Assembly (NCBI GenBank): GCA_037127255.1
Contig: JBANSL010000018.1
Span: forward strand, 16,155,175-16,219,174
DNA from: Persicaria tinctoria
Taxonomy: Eukaryota > Streptophyta > Magnoliopsida > Caryophyllales > Polygonaceae
Length of the DNA: 64,000 nt
Direction of reading: 5' to 3'
Each line of letters opens with the position of its first letter. The stretch's first letter is position 1. The notes below the pieces were generated by a model. That model had not been told where the DNA came from and did not search any database. It saw only the letters and a program-made list of their open reading frames with translations. Made by a program: the position numbers and the translations under genes. This document shows, in pieces, positions 35,527 to 47,999 of the stretch.

Positions 35527-37449
35527 TATAATAATATATCTTCAAACCAATCTAAAACGAATTTCAACCCTCTTTAATTAACGCGTAAGGATTGCCACCG
35601 CTAAGGAAACGATTCAGTCTCATCAATGAATGAACTGCCCGGAAAAAAATGGATAAACGCACGTCGTGAGGGATAAAAACAACGGCACCGTCGAGGCCGC
35701 CGTGACGACCGAGCATGATAACGGTGACCTTCATATCATCACACCAAATTCAAACACAAATACACAACTTTCAATGTTCATGTGACGCATCCACCACTCA
35801 AACAGACAAATAAGCACTTAAATTAAAAATTAAAAATAACAAAATTGAAACGCGGTGTTGTATAATGTGGAGCCTCGTGAAGCTTGGTGTAGATTTTGGC
35901 GGACACCAGAAAAACCAGTTGGCTGCCTCTGGCAGATGAACCGCAACAAATGCGCGCGTTAAAACCACTGGTTTATTATTAATATTATAAATTTTAGTTA
36001 TTGTGGACAATTTCTAGTCATTCATATGATGATAACAGGAATTTTCAGTGTACATAATAATTTTAAATTAAGTTTGCACCATAAATGAGTAGGAATTTTA
36101 AAGAATCATCTTCTACGCACGGTCAAATTATCGTCAAATAAACGATCATTCACTGGATTTCGATACCGATAAGCTTTTTTAGTATGGAAAAAAAAAATTG
36201 TTGACACGGAAAGCCGGTATCGATAAAATTATTTACCAATATCTGCTTTTCGTGTTAGTAAGTTTTTTTCTAGGCAAAAAAACTTGCCGAAGTCGAAAAC
36301 CGATAATCACACTATGTTTGACGATACAAAACCATGCGTACAGTAAATCGGATTTTAAATTAAGATTGTACCATAATATTAATGGAGTTAATATTTTTCA
36401 AGTTTTGTTGAGTGAGATGTTATGTATATGGAAATTATTGCGTTAATTAAAAAAAAACTTTTTAAAATAAAGTTGACACGATATACTTATCATCTAGACA
36501 TCTACAAGTAAAAAAAAAAGTCTAAAAAGGAGGATTTTACTTGGAAAATGGATGCAACTTTTGAAATTAAGCTTTCAAAAATTAAATGGATAAAAGGGTT
36601 ACTCCTTTTTGTAGAACAAAAGTCTTATTCTATGAACACGATCCTAATTCTAACTCTAACCCTTAATCGGTCCGCTTAGATCTTGACCCCTGTCAATCAT
36701 AACCCGTCGGATCGTCGACCTTTCGGATTCTTGTCAGGTCAAAACACATCTGGTTCGAGTGAACTCTTACTCAATTCTATAGTTAGACTCGACTCGAACT
36801 CGCCTCATTTCTAAACGAGCTTAATACAGAGATAAGTAATACTCAACTCGTTTCGCTTGAATAATGTATACAGTGTACTAATCTTATAACTTGGGAGTAC
36901 GTAAGTGCCTGTGCTAAGTTGCGCCTCATGATAAAGTCCAAGTCAGCCTCTCTAGACTCCTTGACCACCATGTCCATCATCATAGGGAGGGGCGCCAAAT
37001 TTACCCAAACTGTGGACCCCATCCCACTCTGTTCTACCACCTTCAGCAGCATCTCCCCCTTTGCGCACCTCCCTGTGTCCCTGTCTACAACCACCCACTC
37101 CGATGCCGATCCATTAATATCCTCACCTCACTAAAGTGCGCCCCACCCAATCCCTGCTATTTTGCGCTAATCAACATCTCATCAATCAACTTCTGAGGAC
37201 AAACTGTACGTACACCGAGCCAAACTCTTGGTAATCAAGGTCCAAAGGATTAAGATTGAACGAGATTGAATGATTTATGAATCAATTCAAGTGATTTAGA
37301 CGCGAGGATCAAAAGATGAAAATTTGCATTGGGCTAGGAAAAAATATATCCAATGTACTGTTTTCCTCTTTTTTGTTTCTTGTTCTTGCAAAGGTAACTT
37401 CAACTCGATGAAAAAGGTGAAAAGAAAGAAAAAGCAAACCAGAGTATTT
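35527..37449. other. Intergenic with one unrecognised coding-like ORF
   Basis: Minus strand 36843-37094 encodes 83 codons (starting MVVDRDTGRCAKGEMLLKVV) with balanced composition that looks protein-like, but I do not recognise a family. It could be a small gene or a captured fragment. Nothing else is supported. Confidence 0.3.
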
Positions 37450-38581
37450 TCATGACAGGTTAATATGGACACTAGCGTTCTTGGTGGCGTTACAGACGGG
37501 GCAGGCATCGACGGCGGGGCCACACGCCGCGCACAGGCAGAGGTGCCTGCACGGCAGTAGTAGAACGCTGCTTTCCGCCGCCGTGCAACGCCTACACATC
37601 CTCTTCCTCCTCTCCTCCTGCACCACGTCCACCGTACTCGTCCTGGCCACCTTCCTCCACCGGAGACTCTGCACGTCTTCCTCGATTTCGTGGCCGCTGC
37701 TTCCGCAGCACGACTCAGCGTCGTCGTTCGCGGCGCCGGATGTGCCCGCTCCCGCTCCGGCTCCGGAGATTATTCTGTCGTCGTTGTAGTTGTTGTTGGA
37801 CTGTAATAGGACTTGTTCTAGGTTCGATCGGAGCGCGTTCGCCGTCGCCTCGTTCGTCTGAGCGAGGTCCCGCCAGATCTGGTTCTCTAGGAAGAGAGAC
37901 TTGACGCGCTCTTCTAACTCCCAATTTAGCTTCCCGATCCTCTCGATCTGCCCCTCCGTTTCACTTAGCTTCCTTCCGATCGCTTCTTGGATCGCTTGGA
38001 TAACTCTGACCGACTGATTTCTGGTTCGCTCTTCGATCTCTTTTTTCACTTTCTCCATCTGTATGTATTTCAATTATCATTAGCTCTTCAATTTCAGAAG
38101 AGGAAATTAATCGGAGCAGGATCAGGAAACTTACATGTAAAGCGATGAACCGATCCGCTTCCAACTGCTGTTGCATCAACTGCAACGAAATATCCTCGCC
38201 AAGAAATGACAAAGAACCGCCAGAAGCGACGCAAGGGCACTGACTGGAGACTTTCCCGATCGGTACGGAGATCAAGACACTGTTACTACTACAGCAATTG
38301 TTATTCGCCATGGACGAATCTCTGAAGCGCTTCCGCGGCAGCGGAAGAGCGTAATTGTTGAAGGTAAGGCCGCTATCGTCCTTCAACGGAGGATTACTGA
38401 GACGGTAATTCATCGATTTGGCCGCCTGTTGAAGAACCGCATCACCGATCTGACAGTCGTGGAACGGGAGTAGCGATTCCGCCGGCGCAACTCCTCCACC
38501 GCCAATCATCGTAGCGAAATTGCCGTAAAGATTCGTTCCGTTCTTCGTGGTGGTGCTCAACATCTCTCTGTTCGTCAACAA
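37450..38581 (-). CDS. BOI-type RING-finger E3 ubiquitin ligase (351 aa, two exons)
   Basis: Exon 1 is 38135-38581 and exon 2 37450-38058, joined by a 76-bp GT-AG intron in phase 0. The C-terminus carries a compact C3HC4 RING of the type CRRCTAAESSVLLLPCRHLC followed by C..C and CPVC, ending NASVHINLS, as in BOI and BRG proteins. Upstream lies a coiled coil of about 100 residues (MEKVKKEIEERTRNQSVRV onward) and the WRD-like segment around ENQIWRDLAQ that defines the family. BOI proteins ubiquitinate transcription factors and work in defence, cell-death restraint and gibberellin responses. All eight zinc ligands are present. Two start codons are possible: MLTNRE at 38581 or MLSTTT at 38563 (345 aa). 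Order within the BOI/BRG clade is not resolved. Confidence 0.93.
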
Positions 38582-39155
38582 GCGATGTAAATGGGCTCTC
38601 GTTTAAAGAGCGAGCGTTTAAAAACCTTCAGAATCCATTTTTTTTTAATAAATAATAAATTAAATAATTCTATTTTTGTTGAAAAGTAATTGGCAGTTGC
38701 GCGGAGGATCAGCAGATACCCTTTCCTTTTGCCACGTCTCTGATTTTGCAAAATAATGGTGCCACGTGTACAAGGAAATAAAAAAAAAAAGAGGGAAAAT
38801 GGGGAGGGAGTGACGGTGGGCCCACGCTGGGTGGCCTGGTGGGCCATCCGGGCTGATTCTACTTAATTGGGCTGACGACCACGTGCGAATGACGACTCGG
38901 CACTCACTACTACAGTACTCAATAGTCAATAAACTCTTTAGGCCAGGCCCGATATAATTTCTCTCTTTCGGAGAGGAGGGAGAGTGGACCCCATTTGTTT
39001 TTAATTGTTTTTGGTGATATGTGAAAATTCCATCGACTTTTCATCTTAGAAAGATTGGTCCTTACCTTTTTCGATCTCCCGATTTACCAGATAGAGATAT
39101 TGTCGGATTTATTTATTTATTTTACGTGTCAATTGTGGAGTCGATGGTTTATTTA
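38582..39155. other. Upstream region of the RING gene
   Basis: Contains GCCACGTGTAC at 38761-38771 with a CACGTG G-box core, and a second CCACGTGCG at about 38879. Both are candidate bZIP/bHLH sites for the RING gene, which starts 200-300 bp away. No gene here. Confidence 0.35.
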
Positions 39156-39504
39156 GGGTGTGTACGGGGAAGAAATAAGCCGGTTAAAATTTCTTAGTTT
39201 TTAGCTGTTAAAAAAAAATGCGGTTTAATTGGTGTATGGGGAAGAAATAAAGTCAAAATTCTGTTTAAAAAAAAGCCGGAGCTGCCGGCTTATTTTGGAG
39301 TTTATTTTGTTTCTTTGGTTTGAAAGTACTATAGTACTCCTAATAACAACCAAATAAATTCCACTTTTTACAAATAAACTGTTTTTCATCCTCTACAGAG
39401 TTTATATTTTTTCATAAAATTTTAACTACTTTTACCAACCGTTTATAAATTTTTACCCTGTTTATAATTTTAGTCAGTTTATTAATCCCGTCCCATACGA
39501 ACCC
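39156..39504. mobile_element. Tourist-type MITE, 349 bp, TTA duplication
   Basis: Termini GGGTGTGTACGGGG and CCCATACGAACCC are imperfect inverted repeats; TTA at 39153-39155 and 39505-39507. Confidence 0.7.
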
Positions 39505-40209
39505 TTAGTTTTGTCTAGTTTAATTCAAATCCACTTCGACACAGTTCATGGATGGATTGAGCGGGGTTGAGTCAACTCCAATCCGTTTCATTTTTATAAA
39601 AGTAAAATAATAGAAAAAAAAATAAAATTTATTTATTAGATTAAGATTTTTTTTTAATAAATTATGTATATAAGGAAAATTTAATATACTTGATCCACCC
39701 GAATTTTAATTCTTTGTTCCATATCTAACACCTATATTTGAGTCGTGTTCTGATATAGTATATCAGATCTTGTTGGTTTTCGAATCATGAATCTCGCAAA
39801 AAGGTTTTAGATTAAGCAATATATATGTCTTCTCAGCAATAACTTTATTTTGATATATTATATGTCACATCTTAACATCTAATAATAAAAAATATGAACA
39901 CCTAAAATTCTAAAATATTAGACGCATGTTAATCACTTACATATCTTTCAGTTAAACATGATTCCACGATGGATTGGGACCTCTAGGATAAATGAGTTTG
40001 GTCAAAACCCGGAAGAAAAACTAGAATGTGTAGTGCAGCCCATGTGAAGAGGTTAATTAAACGTGAGAAATGCTGCATTTAGCAGAAGCTTACACCGTAG
40101 ACCCACCCCCACCCCATGATCGATCAACTCTCTTCGATCTTTAATTACCAAAGGAAGAACAACTTTGGAATTGCCTCATTTCGCAGAACCTTACATTAAT
40201 GGAAACAAT

Positions 40210-40244
<35 letters not shown>

Positions 40245-41209
40245 ATCGATCCATCTCTTCATTATTAGCGTATTTGTGATAATTATATGCATCAATCAAT
40301 TAAGTACAAGTCGGATGGATCGATGATCTAACCACCCACACCCACCCACATGGCCAGGTATAATTAATTAATAGAACATCCCTAGTTAATTAGCTTATTC
40401 AATTCTGATATGACAATTTTTTTTTTGTAATTAAACAAATTGAAGAATCTGGATCACAATTCACATGCCTATGTGTATAATCATGATGATTAGGGACCGC
40501 CCAATTAAACTCCAAAGTGGGCATTGACAGATCGAGCTTAATTGAATTGGTTAATCATATGTTCAGTTAATACACTTCACCACACGTTTTGATTACATTT
40601 TCAGTTCGGTTGCCAACCAATTAATGGTGTATACATACCTTCAATTTTATTAGGTCGTGTGTATGGGTGTATATGTGCTAATAGTTTAGCCCACAAATTA
40701 AGTAACGGACGTTTTATCTTAAATCCAATTGGTAATTAGTTTATATTATATATTGATGTAAGACAAGCCCTTTCAATAATCAACAATATATCGAACCATA
40801 AAAGGTGAGGTTCATTTTGGAATTCCATAACCGCACAAAAAGTTGATTAAATTACGGAGCATAAAAGCAGTGGTGGAACTTGGATAGAAGCTTTACATGG
40901 CCCGATTTTTTTTTTAAAAAGGATTTGGAACCTAATCATGCTAAGAGACTCATCCCTACGCATTTTTCATTTATACGAAAAAACAAAGCACGATATAGAA
41001 GGGGACTTTTGATGCCAAAACTCAGTACAAAAAAATAAATGATAGCGAGTTCTATCTAAATAGTACTCTACGTTCTTTCAATATTGATTTTCATCATCGT
41101 CATCTCAAATTAGGATTTTTGAAATATAAAGTGGTACGTGAAATTGAAAATGAAATCTAAAAAAATAAAAATAAAGAGATGAAATATAATGAATTAATAA
41201 TGTAATGTA
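39505..41209. other. Intergenic, no gene seen
   Basis: AT-rich. Includes an (AT)n tract of about 14 units at 40213-40241. Confidence 0.5.
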
Positions 41210-41446
41210 CTCCCTCCGTTTCCTTTTAATTGACTTTTTACTATTCATGCACGTTTTTTAAGGTGTGAAAAACTATATGAAATAATAATTTTTTTAAATA
41301 TTTTTTTCGACAATCTCATACTTATTGATGATAAGTATAATATTATTAAAAAAATATTTTTAAAATATTAATATTTAATATAGTTTTTATCGTTATAAAA
41401 CTACGTGCATGACTTGAAAAAGTCATTTAAAAGGAAACGGAGGGAG
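41210..41446. mobile_element. Stowaway-type MITE (237 bp), TA duplication
   Basis: Begins CTCCCTCCGTTTCCTTTTAA and ends AAAAGGAAACGGAGGGAG; TA at 41208-41209 and 41447-41448. TIR sequence differs from the copies at 12050 and 35292, so it is a separate subfamily. Confidence 0.93.
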
Positions 41447-43184
41447 TATACATATAAAAGGTCAGGTTGTCATTACCTTACCTTTAGATTATTGTGGAGA
41501 TTTGTGATGGAAGTAATTAGGCATGTCTAATTTGCAAATACGAGTATATAAAAAAGCATTAATTTGAATATTGGTTAGTTGCAGAAAGAATACCCAGCAG
41601 TAAATTGAAGGTATCGATGGACGATGGAAACGTCTGGGTGACTTTATATTCGCGTAGTGAGTACGGTGTGGGCCAAAGGGAGCCGTACAGGCAAGACAAG
41701 TGCATAAATAAAGGCGGAGACAGGGGCATCAGCCATGGCCCATGCCACTGGGACCGGACCAACTCACCAAGCCTTGTATTTTCAAATCCACCATTTATTC
41801 ATTCTCTTTCAACTTTATTATATATGCATATTTTGTGTTTATTATTATTATTAAAATATATGCATATTTTAGTGTAGTATGTATAGCTATTATTGTATGT
41901 ACGGAGTGTTATTATTTAAACACTAAATCGTAGCTTGACCCTACAAATTTAATAGATTAATATACTCCGCATATATCAAGATCTCACCAAAATTTCTCTA
42001 TTTTTAAGATTTGGAGAATAATTTATTTTTAGATAATGTTGCAGATTTAAAAAAAAAATTATTTTTTCTGCTATTTCTCCACTTTAGAGAATGAGAGAGA
42101 ATCTGTTAGATAAAAAAAAAAGCATTAAAATTATTAAAAATCTTCAAAATCTCTAAAATGGAGAATTTGTTGGAGATGTGATAGTCATTTTTGATAGATG
42201 AAAATAAAAAAATATATGAAAAAGTAAAGTTAAGAAGGTTTGCCCTCATATATAACTTATATTATAAGGTAATAAATAGTCCTCTTTATCAACTAAGTTA
42301 AGTGTTTTTTGTGATTTTTTATTCTTTTAAAACTATTTAACCTCTAAACTTAATAAAAATTTATATAAAAAAACACATAATCTAAGGGGAAAAAAGTATA
42401 ATTGAGTGCATGCTAAGAATCGAAGGTACGTAGCTAGCTCCTCGTTATAAATGTGAAATTGAAAACTTATGGGGTGAATAATTAAAATAATGGAACCTGC
42501 CATGCATATGCCATATAAGTGTGATACCTATCATTCAATCTAGGTAGGTCGTGTATAAATTACAGCCCGGCCTCTGAATATGATTTATTAATTAATTAAG
42601 TTGACCGGTCAAACTCAAATTTGATCTAGCTTGATCAACTATTACATTTACAAGCCAAGTAGCCAACTCGGCCTATAACCCTTGCTGTGTGTGTGTGCAA
42701 AGTTATCAGTTTTTTATTTGTAGCCCTAATCTAAGATAAAGGGAGTAATACTTTTCTTAAAAATTGGATCAATTTTTTTTTTTTTTTGGTGTGTTTGGGG
42801 GTGGGGGACGTTATTATAGTTTAATTTGATTAGACTCAGGCTCAACTGTTCTATATTTGAATCGGATAATATGTGAACTGAGAGTTTTACTAGGTTATAC
42901 TACTGGTAAATATTAATGCTTAGCTGGTCTAGACCAGACCAAAAATGTCGATCTGATCCGATCCTAGACAAATAATGGACAAGATTTTTTTAGACACTTG
43001 GACAGTGAATTACAATCCCAATTTCTTCCTGTGTCAATGGACCGCTAGGACTAGTTTTGCAACTCATGTTCTTCATCGTCTCTATTTCCTTATAATTTCT
43101 CATAATTTTGTTTTATTTTTCTATTTATAATATTAATATACAACAATATATAGCCCTACATTGAAAATATAGTGCTGACTGGGG
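41447..43184. other. Intergenic, nothing recognised
   Basis: AT-rich DNA. A 90-codon ORF at 41605-41877 has no domain I can identify. Confidence 0.45.
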
Positions 43185-44008
43185 AGCTTGCAAGTTCAGT
43201 TCAAGATCTTTAACTGGTTATTGTGTTTTCTTGGGGGATTGGTTAGTCTCTTGGAAAACAAAAGAAGCAGAACACAATTTCTAAGTCTTCAGGAGAGGTG
43301 TTGAATACAGAAGTGTCTCTATGACAACTAGTGAACTAGTTTGGGTGGAAGGAGTTCTTAGCACTTTGGCCATCAAAGTTCCTTTACCAATTCCCCTTTA
43401 CTGTGATAATCAGGCTGCTTTACACATTGTTAAAAACCATGTAGGACCAAGCACTTGAAGATTGATTGTTACCTTGTTAGAGAGAGGCTTCAAGCCAGAT
43501 CTTTGTGCATCCTCGATCAACATATCAGAAGTGGGGATCAATTGGTTGATGTCTTGACTAAGCCATTGGGTGAAAAGCAACACCTTCATCTTGCTTCCAA
43601 GTTGGGCTTTATTGGCTTCACATAAGTCCCAACTTGAAGAGGAGATATGAAGTTATAAGCACTTCAGCCGCTCGCTTAATTCAGCTCATATGCAGCTCAT
43701 TTGCATATCATTTAATTAGTCTCATTTCATTTCATCCTCACTTCATCTCGTTTGTAATAAGCCAACCAGCATTGTTTGTCTTGTTCTGCTGCACCAATCA
43801 TCTTCGAGGATTCCATGCTATTTAAGCTGGCCTCAGACTGCATTTCCTATAGGGCTTTGGGATTAATGCTGCTAGCGATGAATGAAGGCCTTGGCGGCCA
43901 GTTTCCCACTTTGATCATGCTTGTTTTATTCCTTCCATGAAACAATGAATGATTTCTTGCATATTTGAGCTGATGTGCTCAGTTTATTTGATTGAATCTT
44001 ACTCTTCA
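43185..44008 (+). mobile_element. Decayed Copia fragment: RNase H end plus putative 3' LTR
   Basis: Plus-strand pieces read RSLTGYCVFLG, VSWKTK, VEYRS, YCDNQAALHI, and further on the usual D-Q-L-V-D-V-L-T-K-P-L region, but in different frames with stops, so the RNase H is heavily mutated. A purine-rich tract ends at 43647 and the putative LTR runs 43648-44008 with TGAAG/CTTCA termini. It is a different family from the element at the left edge of the window. Confidence 0.75.
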
Positions 44009-44329
44009 GAGATTTTTAGTTTATCTGTTTCATATAAAAAAAATGTAAGAAAAAATTCAATATTTCATTTCTCTTCTTTTATATATTTCTATTTTGATAT
44101 ATGTTCCATTTCAGTATTTTCCGGTTTGATCCATCCCAATCTTAGACCGAATTATATGGTTTTTGGAGCGTGAAATATCAAATAATAACGGCACTCTAAT
44201 TTGGTATAACAAAATTTCATAGCTAACTAAGTTTTTTTAGTCCAACCGATCCTATTTAAATATATTGGAAGATAGCTATATATAGCCTATACGATACACA
44301 TAAGGTATAGCTATTTCGATCTCTTGTTA

Positions 44330-44647
44330 GACTAACTCCAATGGTTGTGTGTAAATGTGTATTTTTTAGACATTTTTTAGCTCCATTGGTTGCTTTTGGG
44401 GTGTGCAAATGTGCACATTTGAGCACATCATCTCCCCTATGTGCAAATTTTTTTTCAAAAAGTAAGACAATTTTATTGGTGTATTTTTAATGATTTTTGT
44501 TTTCTTTTTTGTTTTAAATTAATTGTATTTGAATGTTGTGTATAAAATACACATTTGACCATTGGAGTAAAATACCAAAAAGTAAGGTGCATTTTTACAC
44601 ATCTTGTGTAAATGTATTCATTATAAACGAAACCATTGTGGATAGTC
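44330..44647. mobile_element. Tourist-type MITE, 318 bp, TTA duplication
   Basis: GACTAACTCCAATGGTT at the left, AACCATTGTGGATAGTC at the right, flanked by TTA (44327-44329, 44648-44650). The interior includes mirrored GTGTGCAAATGTGCAC-like phrases. Confidence 0.8.
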
Positions 44648-45053
44648 TTAGGGGATGGGCTTATTCACATCAACATCTTACATCATATAAGATTCGATCT
44701 AAATACAAATAAGGCAATTCAACAGGGTAGGGTAGATTATGTAGATTGATAATTTGATATAGAATTGAATAAGGGAATAGAGAATGAATTAACCCAAAGG
44801 TAAAATAAAACTCTGTAGCAGTAATTAAGATCGTGAAATTGCGTGTTAATCACTCGGTAGCTTTTAGTGATTTATAGGTCCACTAGCTTTCGATCACATT
44901 CATCTATGATATGATATGTATGCATCTTTCTGTATTAATAATTGCTTTTGCTCGCATCCAACCAACCAAAACATTAGTTTTTGTCAACCACTCGATTTTT
45001 ATAAAAAAGAGTAAAGTGAAAGATGATTCATAAAAGATATTAATTATGTCCTT

Positions 45054-45225
45054 TATTTACTATCGAGTTATCTTTAAACAAACTCATAAGGATGTACTCC
45101 ATCAAAGAACACGAAAACTTTTATCATAGAACACGAGTATTGGAACGACTGTATTTACTATCGAGTTATCTTTAAAAAAAATTGGAAAGCGAAACTCCAT
45201 CATAGAACACGAAAACTTTTATTTC
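45054..45225. repeat. Imperfect tandem duplication, period about 98 bp
   Basis: TATTTACTATCGAGTTATCT recurs at 45054 and 45152, and CATAGAACACGA-type phrases follow in both units. Confidence 0.65.
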
Positions 45226-45808
45226 TAAATAGATTTGATCGAACTGAAACCGAATCACCCAAAAAATAGAAATGAATCACAATATTAGACTATAGTTGAT
45301 TTTAGACAAGCTAGTTATTAGTGTTGGGAGATAATGCACTGTGTAGAGTATCAAACTATTTACCTCCCATGTTCAAAGGTTGACATAAATACACAAAAAA
45401 GTACCATAGCAATGTTAATTGGATTGTTGCATGTGAAGGATACCTTCCTTGTTCAGTTTTCCCATTTCTAATTTCATCATATGGTGACTATTTATCTGAC
45501 ACATGACCCATAAATATTTAAAAGATGAGTACACACCCACATGAAAATGTTATTCATTTTGCAGAAAATAAGTAAAGCCTCATTGAATTGGCATCACATT
45601 ATAGATCCAATATCCACCAACATGTCACACTAACCAAACTATATGGGATGTGTCAATCTCCCCTTTTTTTTTTTTTTTTAAAGGTATCAATAATACATTC
45701 AATAACTTCAATTCTAAAGCATTTCAATCTATGGCTCTCTTTTTCATCAAGAGGGATTTCATCCGTTTTAGGGTACTTCCAATTTGAGGCATGGGTGAGG
45801 TAAATGAC

Positions 45809-46215
45809 TTAAGATTATATGTTAAAAATGAATTCTGATTTTATAATCAATCTAAAAATAAAAACAAATCAAAATAACTCTTGTTTAATTTGTATGAGAA
45901 CTTGGAAACTGTTTTTTTTTTTTTAAAAAAAAGAGTGAGATTTAAAACGTTAGGCGACAAGCTACCTAATGAATTAAGAGGACGGACATATATATTCTTG
46001 TGAAAACAAACAAAAAAAAGAAAAGAAAAATAAGGGTAAGATATAATGACTTAAGATTATACGTTAAAATGAATTACAACCTTATAATTAATCTAAAAAA
46101 AATTGATATAAATTTGGTTTAATTTGTATGAGAACTTAACAAATGTATATTTTTTTTAAAAAAAAGGAAAGAAATTCCAAACATTAGACAGCAAGTTGTC
46201 TTAATGAATCAAGAG
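45809..46215. repeat. Diverged direct duplication, units about 170 bp
   Basis: The segment from TAAGATTATATGTTAAAA (about 45810) through the GTTAGGCGACAAGCTACCT phrase recurs from about 46050 to 46215. An intervening poly(A)-rich spacer separates the units. Confidence 0.6.
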
Positions 46216-47147
46216 GTCAAATAACAGGAAACGGCCAACCGTCGTCAAAAACAAATAAAAAAGCAAAATAAAAAAAAAATCATCAAAGTAGAAAACACCG
46301 TAAAAGGTAGAACTGATGAAAAGACACTGGCACAGACAAGTAGTGACAAACCAATAACCATGCTAGTCTTCTCTTTTGCAAGCCGATAGAGATACTGGAG
46401 AACAAAGTGGAAGACTTGATTATCATCAAATCATCAGATCTTGATTATGTCACTACAGGAAAACGGGGCCATTTTCAACACTTTTAAAAGCCATTCTCGA
46501 CGCTCTAAAGTGTCGAAAAAATCAATTTCGACGCTTTAAAAAAGCGTCGGTATTTTTTTGCGTCACGAATGGCAATCTGTCATTTTCGACGTTAAATTGT
46601 GTCGGAACCCATTTCGACGCCTAAAAGCGTCGAGATTGGCATGCCATTTCCGACACCCTAGGGTGTCGAAAATGGCTTGTGTCACTTCTTAACCTACCAA
46701 CCTTTTTCGACGCCCTAAGGTGTCGAAAATGGCTTATATTTATATTTGTGTTATTGAATAATATATTGTCATCCTTGATCCCATCTGTACACTTTTTTTA
46801 CATATTTACCTAGATCAATCCAGAAGGTGAAAAAAAATAATAAAACGTGGGAGAAATATTTCTTTCAAAACGGTGATCTTTCATTAGACTTAAAACACTT
46901 GTGCTTTAGGCTTAAGCCATACAGTTTCAAGCTGGCAAAATTAGGTAACCATACATACAAGCAAGCATCTCTCTCTAATCTCTATCCATATCACACAGCT
47001 TCATCTTCCGAAGTTCGATTGCTACTCGTTCAACAGCATTCCTCCCGGCCTTTCCCCGAACCCCTGGCAGGCCAATCCAAAGAGCAAGCAACACAATATT
47101 TAGCATGTTGCAGCAAGCAATTCTTGAATACATTACAAAAAAGAGGA

Positions 47148-47992
47148 TCAGCAAGAATTGTTCAAGAGTGTAGAATCTGATGACTCACTTCTTAGTGTGG
47201 AGAGTTCGGAGCTCTTCAACATGCGCAACCTCTTCACATTCGACACAAACATCCTATAAAAGGAAGGGAGACGATAACGGCGACATTTAACAAAGACGGA
47301 TAAGTTACGATTAAAAGAAATGACCAATTGAGATGACATTACATAAGCTTAGACGGATCAAGATCCGAAGAGGGGGCAAGGAGAAGTAGTTCAAGAAGAT
47401 GCTTACTGCCATGGGACATCCCTTGCGAGCATCCTGTCGCCTTCGTTATCCTTATACACAAGGGTATATTAGCCGCTGCCATCCAGTAACCCGGTAATGG
47501 GTGTCTCACCTAGTTTCTTCTCGGTTCCTCCAACACAAGATTCCCTTTGAGCTGATCAATGTCATAGAAAACCAAGATTCAATAACAAATACGACAAATT
47601 TCGACGATCAACAAATCTAATCCTCTCGGTCACTGCCCCATTGGAATAAACAATTTAACATAATCCAAACACAACATATCTGGCATTGGACAAGTTTGAA
47701 ATTGGAAATTCTCGGAGCCTGAATACCTGCAAGGAGGCCTCAAAAGAGCGAGTCCACAACAGAAGAAGGCTTCTCATAGCTGTCATAGGCAGTGAGATCA
47801 ACTTTCCTTCCAATAGGTAAACCTTCCATGTTGATCTTCACAAACAAGCCCTTGTGGCAATTCATCTCAGGTGGCTTCTCATTGGATTTCGCGGTTGGAG
47901 GATCAGGAAGCGACTTCGCTGTAGCGTTGCTCGCGAGGTTCTTCCTGAATGACCAAATCAGTGGTCAACCCACAACTGGAGCTGGAGCAGCC
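47148..47992 (-). pseudogene. Captured AUX/IAA gene fragment (IAA18/IAA26-like), domains II-IV
   Basis: Three exons with intact GT-AG sites and matching phases: 47727-47992, 47407-47551, 47148-47253. Exon A contains the degron region, read as VVG, stop, PLIWSFRKN where the family has GWPP, then domain III starting GLFVKINMEGLPIGRKVDL. Exon B carries the end of domain III/IV (ITGLLDGSG, stop, YTLVYKDNEGDRML). Exon C finishes domain IV (MFVSNVKRLRMLKSSELSTL). AUX/IAA proteins repress ARF transcription factors in the nucleus and are destroyed through TIR1 in response to auxin. Here three in-frame stops are visible: the degron Trp, a position after VVDSLF, and the Glu before YTLVY. Domain I with the LxLxL repressor motif was not found in the element. 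Intron retention shows DNA-level capture. The closest group is inferred from KINMEG.PIGRKV. Confidence 0.9.
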
Positions 47993-47999
47993 CTGCATA

